The notes under the pieces: model-generated
Databases searched by the model: none
What the model was told of the DNA's origin: nothing
Seen by the model: only the letters and a program-made list of their open reading frames with translations
Source of the DNA: Methanocella_A sp963769045
GTDB lineage: Archaea; Halobacteriota; Methanocellia; Methanocellales; Methanocellaceae
Length of the DNA stretch: 64,000 nucleotides
Assembly: GCA_963769045.1 (NCBI GenBank)
Contig: CAVYKK010000005.1
Location: forward strand, 16,187-80,186
Direction of reading: 5' to 3'
Part shown: one piece after another, positions 8,049-16,210 of the stretch
How positions within the stretch are numbered: the stretch's first letter is position 1
Layout: every line of letters starts with the position of its first letter
Translations under genes and position numbers: made by a program

Positions 8049-8993
8049 ATGACCACTACCTCCGGTGAAATCGAGAAATTGCTGGAGAGCCGGGGCGCAT
8101 TGATAGAGCGGGAGTTAAGCCTGCTGTCCGTCAGGATCGAGCCTCCGGAGCTCGCAGAAGTTGTCCGGTATGCGCTGTCACAACGCGGCAAAAAGGTGCG
8201 GGCATCGATGCTGACGATAGCATGCGAGGCAGTCGGCGGTTCGCTTACCCGGGCCTTGATTCCGGCGCTTATGGTGGAGATGGTCCACAACACGTCCCTC
8301 ATCCTTGACGACGTCATCGACGCATCTGACATGCGGCGGGGTCGGAAGACGATCAACTCCCGCTGGGGGAACAATATGGCGCTCCTCGCCTGCGATGCGA
8401 TGCTCGCGCTGGCCATCCGGCAGGCCGCGAAGACGGACGTGAAGCTTTCTACAGCAATCATCACGTGTGCCTCCGACTCGCTGCTCAACCTCGCCGAGGG
8501 CGAGGCGATGGAGCTGATCCGGAAGGATTTCACCAGTGCAGACTACTTCAGGATCGCCGATAACAAGACAGCGGCGCTGTTCCGTGCCTCAGCGGAGGTA
8601 GGCGCGCTCGTCGGCGGCGGCAGCGACGCGGAAGTGGCCGCGCTGCGTGAATATGGCCGCAACATCGGTATGGCCTTCCAGATCCGGGACGACGTGCTCG
8701 ACTTCAGGCAGGACGGCGAGGACACCGGCAAGCCCGCGCTCATCGACCTGAAAATGGACCGTCCTACACTGGTACTGCTGCTGGCCAGGGATAACGGGCT
8801 GCCCCGCGAGAGGATGCTGTCAATGAGCCGCGAAGAGCTCCTCCGGGAACTGGCGCCGTACCTGGACAGTGCCGATGCCGTCGCTCGCGAGTACGTGGAG
8901 GCCGCAAAAGCAAGCCTCAGGCCTGTCAAAGATAGCCATTCAAAGCAAATGCTCATGGCGCTGGCCGATTTCGTGATCGACCGCAATAAATAA
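8049..8993 (+). CDS. Polyprenyl (isoprenyl) diphosphate synthase
   Basis: A 314-residue trans-isoprenyl diphosphate synthase that condenses isopentenyl diphosphate with an allylic primer. The first aspartate-rich motif is DDVID (87-91) followed by MRRGRKTIN. The second is DDVLD (214-218) in FQIRDDVLDF. Both Mg-binding motifs are intact. The family includes the archaeal lipid GGPP synthase and long-chain (hexa/heptaprenyl) enzymes for methanophenazine- or quinone-type tails. The residues before DDVID (VHNTSLIL) look more like the medium/long-chain group, but chain length cannot be fixed by eye. Confidence 0.88.
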   Translation: MTTTSGEIEKLLESRGALIERELSLLSVRIEPPELAEVVRYALSQRGKKVRASMLTIACEAVGGSLTRALIPALMVEMVHNTSLILDDVIDASDMRRGRKTINSRWGNNMALLACDAMLALAIRQAAKTDVKLSTAIITCASDSLLNLAEGEAMELIRKDFTSADYFRIADNKTAALFRASAEVGALVGGGSDAEVAALREYGRNIGMAFQIRDDVLDFRQDGEDTGKPALIDLKMDRPTLVLLLARDNGLPRERMLSMSREELLRELAPYLDSADAVAREYVEAAKASLRPVKDSHSKQMLMALADFVIDRNK

Positions 8994-9045
8994 GCATTGG
9001 ACACAAAGGGCCCTTTGTGCCCTTAGTGCCCTTTGTGTCCAATGC
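8994..9045. repeat. Perfect inverted-repeat element (family B, copy 1)
   Basis: The 52-bp element starts directly after the polyprenyl synthase stop codon and ends at the stop codon of the facing propeller gene. Its ends, 8994-9011 and 9028-9045, are perfect 18-bp inverted repeats beginning GCATTGGACAC. The middle continues the 9-nt unit CCCTTTGTG. It is a probable bidirectional terminator or MITE-like element. Relatives are at 30474 (full) and 54106 (left end only). Confidence 0.85.
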
Positions 9046-10227
9046 TTAAATCTGCATAATGTACAGGTCCCATCCCGGATTATCCGGGCCGTAGTTCCTG
9101 TTGTCCAGGAAAATCACGTTACTGCCATAGATCTGCGGCATCATCTGGTCATGGGGCTCGTTGGTGATCGGTCGTTCCTGTTCCGTGGACCGGTCGTAAA
9201 TATAGATATTCCAGTTATATTCCCTGTCGTCGTCATAGACTATCCTGTTCCCGTACACATCGGCATAGTACTGCTTTCCGACATTCGTGACCTTCTTCGT
9301 GAAGTCACCGGCGATATCGTAGATGTATATGTGATCCGTCCCGCCGATGGTGTTGTGGTATACGACGGTATTGCCGTTGATTCTCGGGTGATCGCTGCTC
9401 GTCCCTGGCTGGCTGATGACCTTTGACGTGCACGGCAGGCTGTCATGCCTGAACAGTATGAGGTCCCTGCCGTTGCCGTTGATCTGCCACCAGACCACGT
9501 AGCTGCCGTAGCCACGGGGCTCATGAGGCTCAAGTGCAGGGTTACCCCACATGTTATAGAAGCCGACCGATATCTCGTACTCATAGAGGCTGAAGATGTC
9601 CAGCCAGCCGGTCGTCGGATTATACGCCCCGTCGTTTGCCGTATAGATGAGCTTGCCTTCGAAGATGCTCGGGTACATGCGCGGGATATTCTTATCCGGC
9701 GTCGCCTGCGTGGATTTGCGACTCTCTACGTCATATAGCATGATCCGGTTGTCGTCTCCATAGAGCAGCCCTACCTTACCACTGCCAATACAGCCATTGG
9801 AGCGCACATTGCCTGTCGCTATCACGTCGTCGATACGGGAAACCGTGTTATACAGGTGGACTTTATAGTTATTCATCCCGACGACCTCGTCATAGACGAC
9901 AAAAGTGCCCCATATGCCCGGATTGTCGACCTTTATGCCACTGGTTATCTGGACGTCATCCTGATATACGGGCGTCGGCGTCGGACTCGGTGTCGGCGTG
10001 ATCGTAGCCTGTTGCACGGGCATCAGTATGTCGGTTGGTGCCACAGTCGGCATGGGGCTCGGTGTAGTCGTAGCAGCAACGGCCGCCGGGTCCTGGTCCC
10101 CCGGAGCGCTAATGAAGCCATAGATCACGTACCCGCAGGCGCAAATAATGGCCAGTAATAAGGCCAGAGCTCCTACGACAATGATCTTCGAGAACAGGCT
10201 CTCTTCAGGCGGCTCCATCGGACTCAT
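9046..10227 (-). CDS. Membrane-anchored TolB/WD40-like beta-propeller protein
   Basis: A 393-residue protein with one N-terminal membrane segment (about residues 13-35), a threonine/proline-rich linker (about 45-85, with TPTPSPTPTP) and then repeated blades. The blades have the pattern G-x-x-(V/I)-V-Y-x-D followed by I-Y-(V/I)-Y-D, as in TolB-like propellers (for example IVYDDDREYNWNIYIYD). It should be exported with the propeller outside the cell. Such proteins are abundant in Methanosarcina and Methanocella surfaces; the ligand is unknown. The stop codon abuts the inverted repeat at 8994-9045. Confidence 0.75.
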   Translation of the reverse strand: MSPMEPPEESLFSKIIVVGALALLLAIICACGYVIYGFISAPGDQDPAAVAATTTPSPMPTVAPTDILMPVQQATITPTPSPTPTPVYQDDVQITSGIKVDNPGIWGTFVVYDEVVGMNNYKVHLYNTVSRIDDVIATGNVRSNGCIGSGKVGLLYGDDNRIMLYDVESRKSTQATPDKNIPRMYPSIFEGKLIYTANDGAYNPTTGWLDIFSLYEYEISVGFYNMWGNPALEPHEPRGYGSYVVWWQINGNGRDLILFRHDSLPCTSKVISQPGTSSDHPRINGNTVVYHNTIGGTDHIYIYDIAGDFTKKVTNVGKQYYADVYGNRIVYDDDREYNWNIYIYDRSTEQERPITNEPHDQMMPQIYGSNVIFLDNRNYGPDNPGWDLYIMQI

Positions 10228-10291
10228 ACGGCTACCCTTTTAATTAGAATGAACCAACACATACCATATATACGTATTGGCATTATCTGTA

Positions 10292-10386
10292 AACACTAAG
10301 GTCACTAAGGGCACAAAGGACACAAAGGCTCGGCTGCTGTAACCGGGCCCTTTGTGCCCTTTGTGCCCTTTGTGCCCTTTGTGATT
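10292..10386. repeat. Hairpin element of 9-nt units (family B-like, copy 2)
   Basis: The left arm aacactaaggtcactaaggg continues with gcacaaaggacacaaagg. The right arm is four head-to-tail CCCTTTGTG units (10348-10383). It lies between two divergent genes, so here it occupies an upstream region and not a terminator position. It lacks the GCATTGGACAC ends. Confidence 0.75.
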
Positions 10387-10440
10387 AAATATTTCAATGA
10401 GTACCGCGGACTGTCTATAAAGGCGCGGGACGGTCGTTCG

Positions 10441-11547
10441 ATGCTTAAGCTGATGGAGAAGCGCAAGGAGCTCATAAGCCTTATCGAGGAGATAACGCAC
10501 GAGAAGGGCTATTTCGACGTGCAGGACCTGGTGGGGCGTACCGGCCTGCCGCGCAGCACCCTGCAGGACTGGATTAACCGGTTCGTCGACGAGGGCTGTG
10601 TCGAGGTCCTCGAGGAACGTGCGGGGCGTCGCCGGGCACGTTACGCGAGGCGCAGGACCCGGAGCCTCCCGACGTCGGCCTGCAAGCGCATTTTTACGAC
10701 AGCGGACAGCGATACGGTCGAGATTTTTCATGAGTGCCGGAGCGAGGGGTGCATATCGTTCTGCGAGTACATGTACGCGAGAGGGAACCCGCGCGTCCGC
10801 AAGAACGGGCTCATCCTGCGGCAGCGAGTGAAGGCCGGCGTCCCGCTGCGCTGCGTAGACGCCAGGGCCTCGCTCTGCCTGGAAAAGGTCGAGAACCGGG
10901 ACGGCGTGGTCTACCAGTATATCAGGACGTTCGGCGGGCCCGCATACTCGCTGACGGAAATGATGGAGAATGCGGATGGCGTGCTTGACATCAAGTACTC
11001 GCCCAAAGACAGCTATACAGAGGGCGTGATCGCCACTGAGGCGTTGACCCACCTGGTCATCAGCGTGGACGACACTGACACTCCCGAGCATGGGGCTACC
11101 TTCGCGCTGGCTTTATCACTGCTGGACCTGCTCTCGTCCATCGAGGGCGTGCACCGGATATCCCACAACGTAGGCTTCCTGTATCCCGGCGTGCCGGGCA
11201 TTACGGCGGGGAATGCCATCAGCTATATCGAGATGGGGGTGAAGCGCGAGCTGGCCAATTCCATCGTCGATACGGCCATCGAGTACCTGCGTTCCCAGAC
11301 GCATTCCGATAACACCGGCATGGCCGTAAAGAGAGGCCTCCGCCAGTGCCCGGAACTCGTAAGGTTCACGCAGCGGGCACGCTCGGGCATCGTGACACTG
11401 GACGAAGCGCTGGCCGCCGCGAAAAAATCGCGGGTCGACGTGTACGAGATCACCGGCCGCCGGGGCATCATAGGCGCGGTCGCCGCGCTGGGGATGGTCG
11501 ACTGCCCGCCGGGCACACTCATGGACGTCCGCAAAGAAATCGGTTAG
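10441..11547 (+). CDS. HTH protein fused to a TiaS/Mmp11-like DDTD nucleotide-binding domain
   Basis: A 368-residue protein with three parts. An N-terminal winged-helix/HTH (about 1-65; VGRTGLPRSTLQDWINRF) comes first. A cysteine-containing linker (about 80-190; CRSEGCISFC) follows. The C-terminal domain (about 200-368) carries VISVDDTDTPEHGATFALA, a Q-T-H-S-D-N-T segment and GRRGIIGAVAALG. That last domain resembles the ATP/agmatine-binding fold of TiaS and methanogenesis marker protein 11. The DNA-binding head suggests a regulator sensing a nucleotide or amine. I chose the ATG at 10441 because upstream in-frame sequence is only intergenic repeat. Exact function unknown. Confidence 0.65.
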   Translation: MLKLMEKRKELISLIEEITHEKGYFDVQDLVGRTGLPRSTLQDWINRFVDEGCVEVLEERAGRRRARYARRRTRSLPTSACKRIFTTADSDTVEIFHECRSEGCISFCEYMYARGNPRVRKNGLILRQRVKAGVPLRCVDARASLCLEKVENRDGVVYQYIRTFGGPAYSLTEMMENADGVLDIKYSPKDSYTEGVIATEALTHLVISVDDTDTPEHGATFALALSLLDLLSSIEGVHRISHNVGFLYPGVPGITAGNAISYIEMGVKRELANSIVDTAIEYLRSQTHSDNTGMAVKRGLRQCPELVRFTQRARSGIVTLDEALAAAKKSRVDVYEITGRRGIIGAVAALGMVDCPPGTLMDVRKEIG

Positions 11548-11638
11548 TTGGCAGACCGCCTGGCACCTCTTCTGTCCCGACATTTTGTTCAGGAAAATAG
11601 ATCAGGCACGGGTATGAAATCCGTGACTGGAGATATTC

Positions 11639-12554
11639 ATGCAAGTCGACGGCGTCACCCATCAGCGGGCCATCGTGAACGGCATTAAAATCCACTATGT
11701 CGAAGCCGGCCACGGGTCGCCGGTATTCCTTCTACACGGCTTTCCCGAGACCTGGTTTGCATGGCGGAAGCAGATACCGGTACTGTCCACGAACTATCGG
11801 GTCATCGCGCCTGACCTGCGGGGCTACGGCGATACAGACAAGCCACAGGACGGGTATGACAAACGCACCATGGCCCGTGACATTTACGAGCTGATGCTGT
11901 CGCTCGGCTATACAAAAATTGTGCTCGTGGGCCATGACCGGGGTGCCAGGGTGGCCACTCGTTTTGCAAAGGACTATCCTGAAGCCGTGGACCGGCTGGT
12001 CGTGCTGGACAACATCCCGACACGAGTCATTTACAATTCTATGAATGCCCGGATTGCATACGGGCACTGGTTCTTCATCTTCAATGCGGTGTCAGACCTG
12101 CCCGAAACGCTAATCTCGGGCAGGGAAGACATCTGGCTGCGATTTATCTTCCATCGCTGGTGTTATAACCCGGAGGCATTGGACGACGAGGCCCTCGCGA
12201 GTTTACACCAGTGCATACCGCCAGCCCGGGGCGGTACGCGGCTCCATGGACGATTACCGTGCCATGCCCGTCGACGTGGCCCAGGACGAGGCTGATGCCG
12301 ATCAGCTGATCGATTGCCCGGTGCTTGTCCTCTGGGGTGAGGACTTCGAGCTGGTCGGGAAAATGTGGGATGTATGTGGTATATGGCATGGGATGGCAAA
12401 GGACGTGCAATGCGTAGCGCTGCCGCAGTGCGGGCACATGCCCCACGAAGAGCGGCCTGATGCGGTGAATATCGCACTGCTCGACTTCCTGAAAGGGTGG
12501 AACGGATCTGAAACCGACCGTAGCCAGATCACGGCCTATGCGGGGCAGACGTGA
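11639..12554 (+). pseudogene. Alpha/beta hydrolase (haloacetate dehalogenase-like), frameshifted
   Basis: The N-terminal part holds the oxyanion motif HGFPETW and the nucleophile elbow GHDRGA with aspartate at residue 100, typical of dehalogenases and epoxide hydrolases. Around 12205-12225 the coding signal moves by one base. The second frame continues as YRQPGAVRGSMDDYRA, then GEDFELVG (acid region) and CGHMPHEERPD (catalytic histidine), ending at 12554. Together they make a normal ~300-residue enzyme. The break is either an inactivating frameshift or a sequencing error; no stop interrupts either half otherwise. Confidence 0.8.
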
Positions 12555-12590
12555 GATAATTAAAGTATTAAAAAACGTGGTTATACGAGC

Positions 12591-12624
12591 CACTCACGCA
12601 TACGCGCGCGAGCGGCCGCCCGGT
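12591..12624. repeat. CG-alternating intergenic motif, copy 2
   Basis: CACTCACGCATACGCGCGCG continues into AGCGGCCGCC. It lies between the convergent ends of the hydrolase and topA, 37 bases after one stop codon and 30 before the other. It shares the core ACGCGCGCGAGCGGCYGCC with copies at 36093 and 58061. Confidence 0.6.
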
Positions 12625-12653
12625 CGTTTCGTCGCTGACCGGTTTATAAAAAA

Positions 12654-14780
12654 TTATACGGCCGGGGGCTTTTCCTCGGCCTTTTTCTTCTTCGGCGGGG
12701 CCCGTGGCTTCCTGGCAGGCGTCGTCGCCGTTCCGGCCGTGCCGGCCTCGGCGGCTTTAGCCTCTTTCTTCTTCTGCCACTCCTCGAAGTTGCACTGCGG
12801 GCAGCCCAGTTCCCAGGGCTTCTTGCCGCCGGTGATGATCTTGATGTGGTTGAGCCCGTGCCGCTCGCAGATCTTGTTGGTCGCCACGATGTTGCCCGTC
12901 GGGGGCAGCGGCAGCGCGAACTTGCACTCGGGGTAGCCGCTGCAGCCGATGAACCGGCCGCCCTTCTTGCTCTTCCGTACCATCAGGTCGGAGCCGCAGG
13001 TCTGGCATTTGCCGATGATCTTGTCCTCGCGCAGGCCTTCGTACAGCACGCCGCGAATCTCGTCGTGTTTTCTGTCCATCTCATCGAAGATAGTCTCCAG
13101 CATGGCCTGGGACTCGTCGACTACGGTCTCTTCCTTGATCTTGCCCTCGGCGATCTCGTCCATGTCGTATTCGAGCTTGCTGGTCATGTCCGGCTTGGTG
13201 ATCAGGTCGGCGTACTTCTCCAGCGCCTCGACCACACGGACCGCGAGGTTGGTCGGCTGTGGCGGGTTGCCATGGACGTAGTTGCGCGCATACAGCTTCT
13301 GAATGGTCTCATGCCGGGTCGACTTGGTGCCCAGCCCGAGGTCTTCCATCATCTTGACGAGACGGCCCTGGCCGTATCTCGTAGGAGGCGTGGTCACCTT
13401 CTCCAGGAAGTCGATCTTCTTCACCTTAAGGACTTCGCCCTCATGCAGCTCGGGGAGCGGCTCCTCCTTCGGCATGCCGTAATGGTAATAGTGCCTCCAT
13501 CCGGACGAGGTGAGCTTCGAACCGCTGGCCTTGAACATTTCGCCGGCAATATCCACGGTCGTGTTGCGTGTCTCCCAGATCGCGGCAGGCGCCAGGGTGG
13601 CGAAGAACCGCCGTACGACGAGCTCGTAGACCCGCCAGTCGTCGTCCCGCATGTCTGACCGCTTCGCGACGGACACCGGATAGATGGGCGGGTGGTCTGT
13701 CGTCTCTTTCTTGCCCCTGGTGGGCGTGATCGGGCCCTCGAGAAGCTTCCGGGCGTACTCCCCGAATTCGCCGGATGAGAATGTCGTCAGTATGTCCCGC
13801 AGGTTCAGGCTGGGCGGATAGACCGTGTTGTCCGTCCTCGGGTAGGATATCCACCCGTTCACGTACAGGTTTTCGGCAATTCGCATGGCGTTGGCCGCGC
13901 TGAAGCCGATACTGGCTGCCGCGCGGATGAACTCAGTGGTCGAGAACGGTATGGGCGGGGTATCCGGGCGCGAGCCTTTACGGTACTCGGCAACAGTGCC
14001 CGAACTGCCCAGCTTCGCCCTGATCTTCTCGGCGACTTTCTTGTCCTCAAACCGGTTGCACTCGTGCTTCGCGGTGAACTCGTTATCGGCCTTCAGGCCG
14101 TCCCCATCGTTCAGCGTGGCATACAATTCCCAGTAGGGGGTCGGCGTGAACGCGCGTATCTCCAGCTCGCGATCAACCAGCAGTGCCAGCAGTGGCGTCT
14201 GTACCCGGCCCACTGATAAAAAGCTCTTGCCAAGCCGGCCACATGTAAGCGATATATATCTGGTCAGCGCAGCGCCCCAGACGAGGTCGATCTTCTGCCG
14301 TGCCTCCCCGGCCGCCGCCAGGTTGAAGTCCAGCGGAACCGGATTGCCGAAGGCCCGTTCGATCTCCTGCTTCGTGATCGCGCTGAAACGGACGCGATCG
14401 AAGGGCACTTCCTTGTTATATTCGTGAATGATATGATAGGCCTCGACGCCGATCAGTTCGCCTTCCCGGTCAAAGTCAGTGGCTATGGTGACCAGGGTCG
14501 CGTCCTTTGAAAGCTTTTTGAGCGCGGTGCCGATTTTCTTGTGGGTGTACTTGACCTCTGTCTCGGCACGGATGAGTTCCCTAGGCTGAGTGACCGACCA
14601 GTTGTTGTATTGCTCCGGGAAGTCGATGTTCACTATATGGCCGGACAGACCGACGATCTGCGTATTATCGCTGGCGTAGACCGGGATGCCCTCGACCTTG
14701 CTTTCCTTGTAGTTCTTCCCGAACAGGATCTGGGCGATCTTCTTTGCCGTGATGTTTTTTTCCGTGACTATTAAGTGCAT
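12654..14780 (-). CDS. topA: DNA topoisomerase I (type IA)
   Basis: A 708-residue archaeal type IA topoisomerase that relaxes negatively supercoiled DNA through a 5'-phosphotyrosine. The TOPRIM domain (1-150) has E7 and the D102/D104/E106 acidic set in ATDFDREGE. GRVQTP is at 191-196, and the active-site tyrosine is Y313 in ISYPRTD. Near the C-terminus are a four-cysteine zinc finger (CQTCG...CSGYPEC) and a second, imperfect one (CERHG...CPQC). An Ala/Lys/Pro-rich basic tail follows. The start overlaps the gatB stop by 10 bases, so it is the last gene of the asnB-gatCAB-topA operon. Confidence 0.95.
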   Translation of the reverse strand: MHLIVTEKNITAKKIAQILFGKNYKESKVEGIPVYASDNTQIVGLSGHIVNIDFPEQYNNWSVTQPRELIRAETEVKYTHKKIGTALKKLSKDATLVTIATDFDREGELIGVEAYHIIHEYNKEVPFDRVRFSAITKQEIERAFGNPVPLDFNLAAAGEARQKIDLVWGAALTRYISLTCGRLGKSFLSVGRVQTPLLALLVDRELEIRAFTPTPYWELYATLNDGDGLKADNEFTAKHECNRFEDKKVAEKIRAKLGSSGTVAEYRKGSRPDTPPIPFSTTEFIRAAASIGFSAANAMRIAENLYVNGWISYPRTDNTVYPPSLNLRDILTTFSSGEFGEYARKLLEGPITPTRGKKETTDHPPIYPVSVAKRSDMRDDDWRVYELVVRRFFATLAPAAIWETRNTTVDIAGEMFKASGSKLTSSGWRHYYHYGMPKEEPLPELHEGEVLKVKKIDFLEKVTTPPTRYGQGRLVKMMEDLGLGTKSTRHETIQKLYARNYVHGNPPQPTNLAVRVVEALEKYADLITKPDMTSKLEYDMDEIAEGKIKEETVVDESQAMLETIFDEMDRKHDEIRGVLYEGLREDKIIGKCQTCGSDLMVRKSKKGGRFIGCSGYPECKFALPLPPTGNIVATNKICERHGLNHIKIITGGKKPWELGCPQCNFEEWQKKKEAKAAEAGTAGTATTPARKPRAPPKKKKAEEKPPAV

Positions 14781-16210
14781 TCGAGCAGCTCCCTCAACAG
14801 CAGGTTGACCTCTGTCGGATCAGCCCTGCCCCGGGTCTTTTTCATGACCATACCCACCAGATAGTTTAACGCCTGTGCCTTGCCGGCCCGGAAGTCCTGG
14901 ATGGCGGCGGCGTTCTCTTTCAACACGTCCGCACAGGCCGTGCGGGTGATGTCTGATTCGACTTTTGCCAGGTTCTTTTCCCTGATGACGTCCTGCGGCT
15001 CGCCGCCCTGGTCCAGCAGCGTCCGTATGACCTCGACGGCGCCTTTATCTGTGATCGCGCCGCTGCGGAATTGCTGCAGGATGTATATCATCTTGTCGGG
15101 GCCGAACGCGTCCCGGATATCCCGGTCGCGGTAGTTCAGCTCGCCTTTCAGGTAGTCCGCTATCCAGGTCGCCGCCAGGACGGGCTCGATCTTTGCCGCC
15201 ACGTACTCGTAGTAGTTGGCGACGCGTATCTCCGACGTCAGCACTTTCGCGTGGTTGTCCGAGATGCCGTACTGCTGCCTGAACCGCTCCCGCCTGGCAT
15301 CGGGCAGTTCCGGCAGCTTCTCCTTCAGCGCATACTGCCAGCCGCTGACCGACAGCGGCACGAGGTCCGCCTCGGGGAAGTACCTGTACTCCTCGGCCTG
15401 TTCCTTGGAACGGAGCGTGATCGTGCAATTCCTCTCGTCGTCGTAGTGCCGGGTCTCCTGCGTGACTTTCACGCCTCGCCTCTTCATGTTCTGCTGCCGG
15501 GATATCTCGAACAGCAGCGCCCGCTCTACACCCTTGTACGAGGAGATGTTCTTGACCTCCGCACGGGCCCCGCCACGGAGCGAAATGTTCGCGTCCACCC
15601 TCAATGCTCCGGGAAGCGAGCCATCGAACACGTCGAGGTACTCAAGGATATTGCGCAGTTTATTGATAAAACGTCGTGCCTCTTTCGGCGAGCGCAGATC
15701 GGGCTCCGTCACGACCTCGATGAGCGGCATGCCGGAACGGTTGTAGTCGACCAGCACGAACTTGCTCGTCTCGATGGAGCCCTGGTGCACCAGGCGGCCG
15801 GGGTCCTCTTCCATGTGGACCCGGCGGATGCGGATGGTCCGCTCGTGGCCGTCGGTGTCGACCGTGATGGTGCCGTTGGCTGCGATGGGGTAGTCATATT
15901 GAGTGATCTGGAAGCCCCTGGGCAGGTCGGGATAGTAATAGTTCTTCCGATAGAACTGGGTGTGCTGCGCGATCTCGCAGCCCAGCGAGAGCCCGACCAT
16001 GATCGTGTACTCGACGGCTTTCTTGTTGATCACCGGCAGCGCGCCGGGCAGGCCCAGGCAGACCGGGCAGGTGTGCGTATTGGGCTCCGACTCGTGGTGC
16101 TGCGTGGAGCAGCCGCAGAACAGCTTGCTGTTCAGCTTGTTAAGCTGGCAGTGGATCTCGAGACCTATGATGACTTCGCCGCCGTCGTTACGAATGTCTT
16201 CGCCACTCAT
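14771..16210 (-). CDS. gatB: Asp-tRNA(Asn)/Glu-tRNA(Gln) amidotransferase subunit B
   Basis: GatB is the tRNA-binding, kinase-like subunit that activates the misacylated Asp or Glu on tRNA before amidation. The 479-residue protein has the family opening VIIGLEIHCQLN, the zinc-site CGCS...CPVCLGLPGALP, MEEDPGRLVH and a C-terminal YqeY-like tail domain. It is GatB and not the archaeal GatE, which would carry an AspRS-like insertion. The start codon directly follows the gatA stop (no gap), and its end overlaps topA by 10 bases. Confidence 0.96.
   Translation of the reverse strand: MSGEDIRNDGGEVIIGLEIHCQLNKLNSKLFCGCSTQHHESEPNTHTCPVCLGLPGALPVINKKAVEYTIMVGLSLGCEIAQHTQFYRKNYYYPDLPRGFQITQYDYPIAANGTITVDTDGHERTIRIRRVHMEEDPGRLVHQGSIETSKFVLVDYNRSGMPLIEVVTEPDLRSPKEARRFINKLRNILEYLDVFDGSLPGALRVDANISLRGGARAEVKNISSYKGVERALLFEISRQQNMKRRGVKVTQETRHYDDERNCTITLRSKEQAEEYRYFPEADLVPLSVSGWQYALKEKLPELPDARRERFRQQYGISDNHAKVLTSEIRVANYYEYVAAKIEPVLAATWIADYLKGELNYRDRDIRDAFGPDKMIYILQQFRSGAITDKGAVEVIRTLLDQGGEPQDVIREKNLAKVESDITRTACADVLKENAAAIQDFRAGKAQALNYLVGMVMKKTRGRADPTEVNLLLRELLECT

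Noticed and set aside
10354..10440. N-terminal extension of the HTH/DDTD protein
   Set aside because: It translates the 9-nt repeat (FVPFVPFV), which is intergenic repeat; ATG 10441 is the better start.
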